9,399 nucleotides of DNA from an uncultured Clostridia bacterium (GTDB lineage: Bacteria > Bacillota > Clostridia > Oscillospirales > Ruminococcaceae): NCBI GenBank assembly GCA_947381875.1, contig CANCXY010000132.1, positions 1 to 9,399 on the forward strand, written 5' to 3'. The notes beneath the pieces were generated by a model. That model ran no database searches. It saw nothing but the letters and a program-made list of their open reading frames with translations, and was not told the DNA's origin. The translations under genes were made by a program, and so were the position numbers. Each line of letters starts with the position of its first letter. Within the stretch, counting starts at the first letter, position 1. Below are positions 1-6,301 of this stretch, one piece after another.

Positions 1-44
1 GATCTTTCAAGACCCAGAATAGCTGGGTACATTACGAAGGGTAA
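1..44 (+). CDS. sugar ABC transporter permease, C-terminal end only
   Basis: Only the last 13 codons lie in the window (frame starting at base 3, TAA at 42-44), ending in the peptide NSWVHYEG. A C-terminus of the form '(K/S)WVHYE(G)' is, as I remember it, common in MalF/UgpA-type sugar permeases of Clostridia. The fragment lies 13 bp upstream of a MalG-type permease, as expected for a MalF-MalG pair. The ribosome binding site of the next gene (AAGGAGGG, 43-50) starts within the stop codon, which suggests one transcript. The substrate cannot be told from this fragment. Confidence 0.6.
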   Translation, partial: SFKTQNSWVHYEG

Positions 45-57
45 GGAGGGCGTTTGT

Positions 58-912
58 ATGGTCGGTCAAAATAGCAGCGCGAAATGGAAATCGGTGCTGT
101 TCCATGTGTTTTCCTGCGCGCTCGGCTTTATCATGGTATACCCGCTGTTATGGCTGCTGATGAGTTCCTTTAAGAGCAACGACACCATGTTCAAGAACGC
201 CTGGTCGCTCTGGCCGGAGAGCTGGGACGTTGTTACAAACTACCTCAGCGGCTGGAAAGGCGTTGCGGGCGTCGGGTTCAGCACGTTTTTCTGGAATTCG
301 GTATTTGTCACGGTCGTATCCGTAGTCGGCTCTATCTTCTGTTCGCTGCTGGCGGCCTACGCGGTGTGCCGCATCAACTTCCGGGGCGCGAATTTCTGGT
401 TCGGCTGCATTGTCATGACAATGATGATCCCCTCCCAGGTGATGGTGGTACCGCAGTTTATCATCCTCAAAAAGCTGGGTCTTTCCGATACGCGCGTCGC
501 GATGATGCTGCCGTGGATTTTCGGTTATGCGTTCTTCGTATTCCTTATTGTGCAGTATATGCGCGGCATCCCCCGCGATTTGGACGAGGCGGCCATGATC
601 GACGGCTGCGGAAAAATACGCCTGCTATTCAAGATTTTGATGCCCGTTGTACAGCCCGCGATGGTCACGGCCTCCATCTTCGCGTTTTACTGGATCTGGC
701 AGGACTTTTTCCAGCCCCTGATCTTCGTTTCCAGCTCCAAAAACTTCACGATCCCCCTGGCGCTGAAACTCTATACCGATCCCAACAGCTACAACAACTA
801 TGGCGGCCTGTTCGCCATGAGCGTTGTCTCGCTGCTGCCGCTCATCCTCATCTTCATCAAGTTCCAGAAATATCTTGTCGAGGGCATTGCCACAGACGGT
901 ATCAAGGGATAA
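58..912 (+). CDS. carbohydrate ABC transporter permease, MalG/UgpE-like
   Basis: Inner-membrane permease subunit of a binding-protein-dependent sugar importer (CUT1 type), 284 aa, the usual length. Hydrophobic segments lie near residues 15-36, 78-102, 114-134, 150-167, 200-216 and 252-268, giving the expected six membrane spans. The cytoplasmic EAA loop that docks on the ATPase is clear: E177-A-A, G183 and P196 in the pattern EAA-x3-G-x12-P. The C-terminus VEGIATDGIKG is typical of the MalG half. The start is set by AAGGAGGG at 43-50, 7 nt before the ATG. The partner permease ends just upstream; no ATPase or binding protein is visible, and CUT1 clusters often borrow a shared MsmK-like ATPase. 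A strong terminator follows. The substrate is inferred from neighbours (GH115-like enzyme, acetylesterase, uxuA/B) to be glucuronate-decorated or acetylated xylo-oligosaccharides, not shown directly. Confidence 0.93.
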   Translation: MVGQNSSAKWKSVLFHVFSCALGFIMVYPLLWLLMSSFKSNDTMFKNAWSLWPESWDVVTNYLSGWKGVAGVGFSTFFWNSVFVTVVSVVGSIFCSLLAAYAVCRINFRGANFWFGCIVMTMMIPSQVMVVPQFIILKKLGLSDTRVAMMLPWIFGYAFFVFLIVQYMRGIPRDLDEAAMIDGCGKIRLLFKILMPVVQPAMVTASIFAFYWIWQDFFQPLIFVSSSKNFTIPLALKLYTDPNSYNNYGGLFAMSVVSLLPLILIFIKFQKYLVEGIATDGIKG

Positions 913-928
913 GTACATTTTATCGGCC

Positions 929-966
929 GCGCCCCGCCCGCGTATTCCTGCGGGCGGGCGCTTTTT
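929..966 (+). terminator. intrinsic terminator after the permease genes
   Basis: A GC-rich hairpin with arms GCGCCCCGCCCGC (929-941) and GCGGGCGGGCGC (950-961), one bulged C and loop GTATTCCT, is followed directly by TTTTT (962-966). It begins 16 nt after the permease stop codon. This is the classical form of a Rho-independent terminator and separates the transporter transcript from the enzyme operon. Confidence 0.88.
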
Positions 967-994
967 GAATAGGTTGGGAAATGCGGGTCGCCCC

Positions 995-1023
995 TTGTAC
1001 AAAACACGGGGTTGATATATGAT
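995..1023 (+). promoter_or_regulatory. candidate sigma-A promoter for the GH115-esterase-uxuA operon
   Basis: TTGTAC (995-1000) and TATGAT (1018-1023) are separated by 17 bp, a good match to -35/-10 boxes. This predicts a start near 1030 and a leader of about 47 nt. It lies between the terminator of the transporter genes and the start of the GH115-like gene, where a promoter is required. The assignment rests on consensus alone. Confidence 0.55.
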
Positions 1024-1076
1024 ATAGATGGAAATACCGTGCAAAAGAAAAAACCTATCAGCGAGGAGAAACGAAT

Positions 1077-3092
1077 ATGAAACTCACCTGCGAAAGCCGC
1101 GTGACGGGTGTTGCCGGAAGCGCCCCCATACAGAATGCGGCGGCTATGCTGCGCCGTGACCTTGCGAAAACCCTGTGTCCTGGCGGCGGGCCGGGGGCGG
1201 AGATACGCCTGCAAACGGCGCTGGACGCCATGCCGCCTGAAAGCTATACCATCGCCGCGCGCCCCGACGAAAATGTTCTGGCCGTGACAGCGGGGGACAG
1301 CCTGGGCGCTGTCTATGGCCTGCTGGAAGTCAGCCGCCGCTTTTTGGGCGTGCAGCCCTTCTGGTTCTGGTGCGACCAGCGCTTTGTGCCGTGCGCGTCC
1401 GCCATCGTGCCCGATGATTGTTTTATTGCCAGTACCCCGGCGCGTGTGCGCTACCGTGGGTGGTTCATCAATGATGAAACGCTTCTCAGCCATTGGCCTG
1501 TGGCGCGCCGCCCGGAGGGGGCGTGGGAAATGGCGCTGGAAGCGCTGCTGCGCTGCGGCGGGAATCTGGTGATCCCCGGCACAGGCGAAAATGCAAGAAA
1601 ATACCGTGATCTGGCGCGCGACTATGGGCTGATCCTCACGCACCACCACGCCGAGCCGCTGGGCGCGGAGATGTTCGTGCATGCCTACCCGAACGACACG
1701 CCCTCTTTCGACCGGAACGCCGAAAAATTCCGCGCCCTGTGGCGGGAGGCCGTCGAGGCGCAGAAGAACCGACCCGTGGTATGGAACATCGGCTTTCGCG
1801 GCCAGGGCGACTGCCCGTTCTGGAACAGCGACCCCCAGTATGACACGCCCGAAAAGCGCGGCGCGCTCATCAGCGCATTGATGCGCGAGCAGTACAGCCT
1901 TGTAAAAGCCGCCGACCCCGCCGCCGTCTGCTGCACGAACCTGTATGGGGAGACGATGGAGCTTTATCAGCAGGGATGGCTGAAGCTGCCGGAGGACGTG
2001 ATCAAGATATGGGCGGACAACGGGTACGGCAAAATGGTGAGCCGCCGCCAGGGCAATTACAACCCGCGCGTCCCGGCCCTGCCGCCCAAAGGCGATACCG
2101 GCGCGCATGGCCTCTACTATCATGCCTCGTTTTATGATCTACAGGCGGCAAGCCATATCACCATGCTGCCGAACAGCGCGGAGCTGGTGTGCGATGAGTT
2201 AGGGCAGGCGCTTGACGCGGGCGTGGACGACTACTGGCTCATCAACTGCTCCAACATCAAGCCGCATACCTATCTGCTGGACTATATCGCACAGCTCTGG
2301 CAGAAGGGCAGCGTGAATACAGCGGCGCACCGCATGGCATATGCTGCCGCATACTACGGCAAAGAAAACGTTGCGCCCGTGGCGGACTGCCTCGCGGGGT
2401 ACGCGGACGCGGCCATCCCCTATGGGCCGCACAGGGACGACTGCGCGGGCGACCAGTTCTACAACCATGTGCCGCGCATGCTTATCTCACAGTTCATGGC
2501 GGACCGCACCGCCCGCAGCGGCGCGCTGGAATGGCTCACCGGGGCGGGGACGCTGCGGGAACAGGCGGCGTACTGTGCAAAGCTGTACGCGCAGGCGCGC
2601 GAAAACTACGGCGCATACCTGCGCCGCTGTGAAAGCGCCGCCGCCGGGATGCAGGGCGCGGCGCGCACATTATTTCAGGATACATTGCTTTTGCAGGCGC
2701 AGCTTTACGCGTTGTGGGCGGAGGGCGCGTCGGCGGTATGCGCGGCGCTTGAAGCGGGCTTTGACGGGGATTGGCAGGAGGTGTTCTATCAGGCAGGGCT
2801 GGGCAAGCGCGCGTATACACTGGCAAACCGCGCCATGCGTGACCGCGAACACGGCAAGTGGATCGATTTCTACGCCAATGAGTGTCAAACAGACGTAAAG
2901 CAGACCGCCGCCCTCTGCGGCTATCTGATGAGTTTTGCGCGCAATATCGGCGAAGGCCCGCACTTCTATGAGTGGCAGCGGCAGTTCCAGGACAGCGAGG
3001 CAGACCGCCGGGTATTAGTGATTCTGAACACGGAAAATCACCCCACCGACGACGAGCTGTGGCGGCTGATGGAACAGTGGCGGGAGGTATGA
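1077..3092 (+). CDS. GH115-family glycoside hydrolase (putative alpha-glucuronidase)
   Basis: Likely releases glucuronate or 4-O-methylglucuronate side chains from xylo-oligosaccharides. The 671-aa protein follows the GH115 order of landmarks: DSLGAVYGLLEVSRRFLGV (74-92), the YRGWFINDE block (126-134), the L-R-C-G-G-N-L-V-I-P segment (158-167), the HHHAEP block (189-194), the NIGFRGQGD block (237-245), LPEDVIKIWADNGYG (304-318), a GLYYHASFYD block (345-354) and a WLINCSNIKPH block (387-397). There is no signal peptide, so it should work in the cytoplasm on imported oligosaccharides. It is shorter than typical GH115 enzymes (roughly 800-1000 aa), and the C-terminal accessory domain appears to be missing. 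The start is supported by GAGGAG (1063-1068), 8 nt before the ATG. It is followed immediately by an esterase gene. Family call is strong; exact substrate is inferred. Confidence 0.82.
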   Translation: MKLTCESRVTGVAGSAPIQNAAAMLRRDLAKTLCPGGGPGAEIRLQTALDAMPPESYTIAARPDENVLAVTAGDSLGAVYGLLEVSRRFLGVQPFWFWCDQRFVPCASAIVPDDCFIASTPARVRYRGWFINDETLLSHWPVARRPEGAWEMALEALLRCGGNLVIPGTGENARKYRDLARDYGLILTHHHAEPLGAEMFVHAYPNDTPSFDRNAEKFRALWREAVEAQKNRPVVWNIGFRGQGDCPFWNSDPQYDTPEKRGALISALMREQYSLVKAADPAAVCCTNLYGETMELYQQGWLKLPEDVIKIWADNGYGKMVSRRQGNYNPRVPALPPKGDTGAHGLYYHASFYDLQAASHITMLPNSAELVCDELGQALDAGVDDYWLINCSNIKPHTYLLDYIAQLWQKGSVNTAAHRMAYAAAYYGKENVAPVADCLAGYADAAIPYGPHRDDCAGDQFYNHVPRMLISQFMADRTARSGALEWLTGAGTLREQAAYCAKLYAQARENYGAYLRRCESAAAGMQGAARTLFQDTLLLQAQLYALWAEGASAVCAALEAGFDGDWQEVFYQAGLGKRAYTLANRAMRDREHGKWIDFYANECQTDVKQTAALCGYLMSFARNIGEGPHFYEWQRQFQDSEADRRVLVILNTENHPTDDELWRLMEQWREV

Positions 3093-3094
3093 AG

Positions 3095-3931
3095 ATGGAA
3101 AATAGACGCGTTCCCGCAGGTTTAGAGTGTCAGTCCAAAGAAGGGACACAGGGCGCGGCGGTGGATTTGATTTTATTCATGGGCCAATCCAACATGGCAG
3201 GCAGGGGCATTGTGACAGACGCGCACCCAGAGGGCGCGCCGCCGCTCCTGCCGGGGGCGGGGTACGAGTACCGCGCGGTGTCCGCCCCCGGACGGCTGTA
3301 TCCTATTGCCGAACCGTTCGGGCGCGCCGAGAACCGCCCCGGCGGCATCGACGATGGAAAGATGAAAACGGGTTCGCTTGTCACTGCCTTTGCCAACGCC
3401 TATTATGCAAAAACGGGCGTCCCTATTGTGGGCGTATCGGCGTCTAAGGGCGGCAGCCGTATCGACGCATGGCAGCCGGGCGGGGCTTTTCTCACTGATA
3501 CGATTGCCCGCATGCACGCGGCGGAGGAGTATTTACAGAAAAGCCAATATCTTATCCGCCATCGGGTTATGCTCTGGTGCCAGGGGGAATCCGACGGCGA
3601 TATCGCAAAGCCTGCCCCAATATACCGCAAAGAATTGGAACAGATGATGAATACAATGCTCCGCGAAGGCATCGAAAAGTGCTTTATGATAAAAATAGGC
3701 CATTACAACGGGGCTGCCGGGTATGATTACCGGGAAATCATGGAAGCGCAGGAGGAAATCGCGCGGGAAAATCCAAACGTTGTGATGGTGTCCCGCTCAT
3801 TTGCCCGGATGAAGGAACGCGGCCTGATGAAAGACGATTTCCACTATTTTCAGGAAGCCTATAACCTGGTGGGAAAAGAAGCGGGGGAGAATACGGCGCA
3901 ATATGTGGCCGTTTCGGGCGCAGATATGTAA
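3095..3931 (+). CDS. SGNH/SASA-type acetylesterase (sialate O-acetylesterase-like, CE6-like)
   Basis: Predicted carbohydrate O-acetylesterase of the SASA fold (PF03629), 278 aa, probably deacetylating xylo-oligosaccharides beside the GH115-like enzyme. Seen: nucleophile block LFMGQSNMAGRG with S32, a KGGSRIDAW block (118-126), the WCQGESDG block (161-168), and the C-terminal DDFHYF block with D247 and H250 as Asp/His of the triad. There is no signal peptide, so it is cytoplasmic. Two starts are possible. ATG at 3089 overlaps the upstream stop as ATGA but sits only 1 nt from GGGAGG (3082-3087); ATG at 3095 is 7 nt from the same site and is preferred. Either way it is translationally coupled to the glycosidase. 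The reading frame also stays open upstream inside the glycosidase gene, but no signal supports starting there. The family also acts on sialic acids and acetylxylan; the neighbours favour a xylan substrate. Confidence 0.85.
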   Translation: MENRRVPAGLECQSKEGTQGAAVDLILFMGQSNMAGRGIVTDAHPEGAPPLLPGAGYEYRAVSAPGRLYPIAEPFGRAENRPGGIDDGKMKTGSLVTAFANAYYAKTGVPIVGVSASKGGSRIDAWQPGGAFLTDTIARMHAAEEYLQKSQYLIRHRVMLWCQGESDGDIAKPAPIYRKELEQMMNTMLREGIEKCFMIKIGHYNGAAGYDYREIMEAQEEIARENPNVVMVSRSFARMKERGLMKDDFHYFQEAYNLVGKEAGENTAQYVAVSGADM

Positions 3932-3946
3932 AGGAGGAATCCTCTT

Positions 3947-4242
3947 ATGAAAATGACATTCCGCTGGTACGGCTCCAACAGCGACAGCGTAACGCTCCAG
4001 CAAATCAAACAGATCCCCGGCATGACCGGCCTTATGGGCTTTTTGGACTACAAAGCCGCCGGGGAGGTATGGACGAAAGAGGAGATCGGCGCATATATGG
4101 ATGAGGTACACACCGCTGGGCTGGCATGCGAGGTGATCGAGTCCGTCAACGTCCACGAGGATATCAAGATGGGCCTGCCCGCGCGCTCGGCGCGGCGTAT
4201 ATCAACGGGATTTGGGAAGCCATTGAAAAAATGAAACCTTAA
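3947..4242 (+). pseudogene. uxuA: mannonate dehydratase remnant (internally deleted uxuA)
   Basis: Intact UxuA (about 350-360 aa) dehydrates D-mannonate to 2-keto-3-deoxygluconate. Here the first 80 codons are clear UxuA: MKMTFRWYG, then QIKQIPGMTGLMG and ESVNVHEDIKMGLPAR. After the junction near 4180-4186 the next frame encodes RALGAAYINGIWEAIEK and ends at TAA 4240-4242; this is what I recognise as the UxuA C-terminus (family pattern GYGLYDRALGAxYxNGxWEA). About 255 central codons, including the metal-binding and catalytic core, are gone. The frames differ, so the deletion is not a multiple of three. As written, translation runs through the junction out of frame and stops at 4234 after 95 residues. 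CCGCGCG at 4179-4185 would fit both sides (LPAR-D and D-RAL), suggesting deletion between short repeats. The RBS AGGAGG (3932-3937) and ATG are intact, so the lesion is probably recent. An assembly artefact is possible. Confidence 0.85.
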
Positions 4243-4243
4243 A

Positions 4244-4276
4244 GTTATTTCCCCGCCCGCAGGGCGGGGAAATAAC
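4244..4276. repeat. perfect 15-bp palindromic element, copy 1
   Basis: Arms GTTATTTCCCCGCCC (4244-4258) and GGGCGGGGAAATAAC (4262-4276) with a GCA loop form a perfect hairpin that starts 2 nt after the uxuA stop. No T-run follows on either strand: A-rich sequence follows the element on the + strand, and the T-rich part of each strand lies 5' of the GC core. It is therefore not a standard intrinsic terminator, though it could still end or stabilise the transcript. A near-identical element sits at 6128-6160. Confidence 0.8.
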
Positions 4277-4340
4277 AAAAACTTCTGTTCGTTTTCGAGT
4301 GATTTTTACGATATGGATTGAAATAGGGGGAGAAGAAGAA

Positions 4341-5960
4341 ATGAAGCTATGTTATGAGGGCATCCAGGACCGTGCGCCGTGGGAAAAAGCAGGTATCCGC
4401 CTGCCCGCCTTTGACTGGAAAGCCATGTGTGCCGAAACACAGCGCGCGCCTGCGTGGGTGCATTTCGGCGCGGGCAATATCTTCCGGGGGTTTATCGCCA
4501 AATTGCAGCAATCCCTGTTGGAACAGGGGCTTGTACAAAGCGGCGTGGTTGCCGCCGATACGTTCGACTATGACATCATTGATCAGATTTACAGGCCGTT
4601 CGATTCTATGGCGCTGCTCGTCTCGCTGCTCCCAAACGGAACATTGGAGAAAGAGGTTGTGGCGTCTGTTGCACGGGGCCTGCGGGCGGGCGCGGCCTTC
4701 CCGGAGGATATGGAGCGGCTGAAAGTCATCTTTCGAAGCCCATCGCTGCAAATGGTGAGCTTTACCATCACGGAAAAGGGGTATGCGCTCGCTGACCTCG
4801 CTGGAAAATATTTCCCATCCGTGCAGGCCGATTTTGAGAACAACCCTGCAAACTGCACCCACGCCATGAGCATGACCGCCGCGCTGCTGTGGGAACGCTT
4901 TCAGGCGGGCGGCGCGCCGCTCGCGGTGGTGAGCATGGACAACTGTTCCCACAACGGGGAAAAATTGCGCGGCAGTGTGCTGACCGTAGCGCGGGAGTGG
5001 CAAACACGGGGTTTTGTTTCACAGGCGTTCACCGACTGGGTAAGCGACGAAAAGTGCGTTTCATTCCCGTGGTCGATGATCGACAAGATTACACCCCGCC
5101 CCGCGAAAGAAGTGGAGGAAGCGCTGGATGCTTTGGGTGTGGAGGATATGTCGCCCATTGTTACAGGAAAAAATACGTTTATCGCGCCGTTCGTGAACGC
5201 GGAGAAGCCGCAGTATCTGGTGGTGGAGGACAGCTTCCCGAACGGCAGGCCGCCGCTGGAGAAGGCGGGCGTATATATGGCCGACCGCGACACGGTGAAC
5301 CGCGCTGAAAAGATGAAAGTCACCACCTGCCTGAACCCGCTGCACACGGCGCTGGCGGTGTACGGCTGCCTGCTGGGGTATCATTCCATTGCCGCCGAAA
5401 TGAAGGACCCGCAGTTGAAAGCATTGGTGGAGACCATCGGCTATCAAGAGGGCCTCCCGGTCGTGACCGATCCGAGCATTTTAAGCCCCAAAGCGTTCCT
5501 GCGCGAGGTGATCGAGGAGCGCCTGCCCAACCCCTTTATGCCCGACACACCCCAACGGATCGCCACAGACACCAGCCAGAAAATGCCCATTCGTTTCGGG
5601 GAGACGATCAAGAGTTATATGGCCCGTCCCGATTTGGATGTGACAGAGCTGACGGGCATCCCGCTTGCGATTGCCGGGTGGCTGCGCTATCTGCTGGCGG
5701 TAGACGACACCGGCGCGCCCATGCCGTGCAGCGCTGACCCCATGCTGGAAACGCTGCACGGGCAGCTATCCGGGGTGCGTTTCGGTGAGCCGGGGAGCTT
5801 TGCGGGAAAGCTGAACGCCATCCTCTCAAATGAGACGCTGTTTGCTGTTGACCTGTGCAAAGCGGGCCTGGCGGAGAAAATCACAGGTATGGTGCGGGAA
5901 ATGCTCGCTGGTCCCGGCGCGGTACGGGCGGTGCTGGGAAAGTATATAGCGGCGTTGTGA
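4341..5960 (+). CDS. uxuB: fructuronate reductase / D-mannonate oxidoreductase
   Basis: Interconverts D-fructuronate and D-mannonate with NAD(H), the step before UxuA in glucuronate breakdown; cytoplasmic. The 539-aa protein belongs to the polyol-specific long-chain dehydrogenases (mannitol dehydrogenase family). The N-terminal Rossmann motif HFGAGNIFRG (41-50) fits G-x-G-x3-RG; VSMDNCSHNG (197-206) and SFPWSMIDKITP (241-252) are typical; and the catalytic signature K-x5-N-x2-H is K326, N332, H335. Length matches the roughly 540-aa UxuB branch. ATG 4341 is chosen because it follows AGGGGGAG (4325-4332); an in-frame start about 14 codons upstream would run through this site and has no RBS of its own. 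It lies 98 bp behind the broken uxuA across a palindrome; I see no convincing promoter in that gap, so it may be read through. The mannitol/tagaturonate branches of the family are alternatives, but uxuA context favours fructuronate. Confidence 0.88.
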   Translation: MKLCYEGIQDRAPWEKAGIRLPAFDWKAMCAETQRAPAWVHFGAGNIFRGFIAKLQQSLLEQGLVQSGVVAADTFDYDIIDQIYRPFDSMALLVSLLPNGTLEKEVVASVARGLRAGAAFPEDMERLKVIFRSPSLQMVSFTITEKGYALADLAGKYFPSVQADFENNPANCTHAMSMTAALLWERFQAGGAPLAVVSMDNCSHNGEKLRGSVLTVAREWQTRGFVSQAFTDWVSDEKCVSFPWSMIDKITPRPAKEVEEALDALGVEDMSPIVTGKNTFIAPFVNAEKPQYLVVEDSFPNGRPPLEKAGVYMADRDTVNRAEKMKVTTCLNPLHTALAVYGCLLGYHSIAAEMKDPQLKALVETIGYQEGLPVVTDPSILSPKAFLREVIEERLPNPFMPDTPQRIATDTSQKMPIRFGETIKSYMARPDLDVTELTGIPLAIAGWLRYLLAVDDTGAPMPCSADPMLETLHGQLSGVRFGEPGSFAGKLNAILSNETLFAVDLCKAGLAEKITGMVREMLAGPGAVRAVLGKYIAAL

Positions 5961-5994
5961 GGGGAAATGTAAATTTTGCGATTCAGTATCCTGA

Positions 5995-6108
5995 CAGTAC
6001 AATGAGGAAAAGCGGGAAAACCGTAAAGCGGCATTTTATGAAGTGTATAGCGGTACGGTCCTTGTGAACAAAAGGAACGGCGTCTGCGGCTATAGGGAAA
6101 CTACTTGA
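5995..6108 (+). other. short coding-like stretch without a start (possible gene remnant)
   Basis: After a TGA at 5992-5994 one frame stays open for 37 codons to TGA 6106-6108, encoding KAAFYEVYSGTVLV then NKRNGVCGYRETT. It has no start codon with an RBS and I do not recognise the family. Its residue mix looks protein-like, and it lies in the gene-poor 318-bp gap between uxuB and the peptidase gene, so it may be a decayed gene. Chance is quite possible. Confidence 0.2.
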
Positions 6109-6127
6109 AAACGCGCATGATTTTTCC

Positions 6128-6160
6128 GTAATTCCCCCGCCCTCCGGGCGGGGGAATTAC
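6128..6160. repeat. perfect 15-bp palindromic element, copy 2
   Basis: Arms GTAATTCCCCCGCCC (6128-6142) and GGGCGGGGGAATTAC (6146-6160) with a TCC loop. It has the same architecture as the element at 4244-4276: identical arm length, 3-nt loop, CCCCGCCC core, AT outer arms and an A-run to the right (6162-6167). It lies between the convergent ends of uxuB and the peptidase gene, so a bidirectional terminator role is possible, but it lacks trailing T-runs. Confidence 0.8.
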
Positions 6161-6181
6161 CAAAAAAGCAGTTGCTGATTT

Positions 6182-6301
6182 TCACTATACAATGTGCCGC
6201 TGGAGGATGACGCAGGCATTTCCACACGATACGCCTATGTGATTTCTACGGCTGCCACTGCTGGTGACACCGTACCGGTTACATCTCCTGCCCCAAAATA
6301 A
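6182..6301 (+). other. short coding-like stretch ending at TAA (possible gene remnant)
   Basis: Following TGA at 6176-6178 one frame is open for 40 codons to TAA 6299-6301, encoding LYNVPLEDDAGISTRYAYVI and further residues rich in A, T, V and P. No start codon or RBS is seen, and the last 23 nt overlap the 3' end of the convergent peptidase gene. The composition resembles the tail of a secreted or surface protein, but I do not recognise it. Together with 5995-6108 it may mark a gene destroyed between uxuB and the peptidase. Confidence 0.2.

Noticed and set aside
798..2123. Long open frame of 441 codons on the - strand
   Set aside because: It is antisense to the GH115 and permease genes, arises from GC-rich codon usage, crosses the terminator at 929-966, and encodes an Arg/Ala/His-rich low-quality protein.
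2972..3094. An N-terminal extension of the acetylesterase inside the glycosidase gene
   Set aside because: The frame is open, but the extension overlaps the conserved glycosidase frame, lacks an RBS, and the esterase fold begins after residue 20 of the short form.
3947..4234. A novel 95-aa protein
   Set aside because: The first 80 residues are UxuA and the last 15 are an out-of-frame reading of the UxuA C-terminus, so it is a deletion product rather than a new gene.
4244..4276. Ordinary intrinsic terminator after uxuA
   Set aside because: There is no T-run 3' of the hairpin on either strand, so it was listed as a palindromic repeat instead; a terminator role is not excluded.
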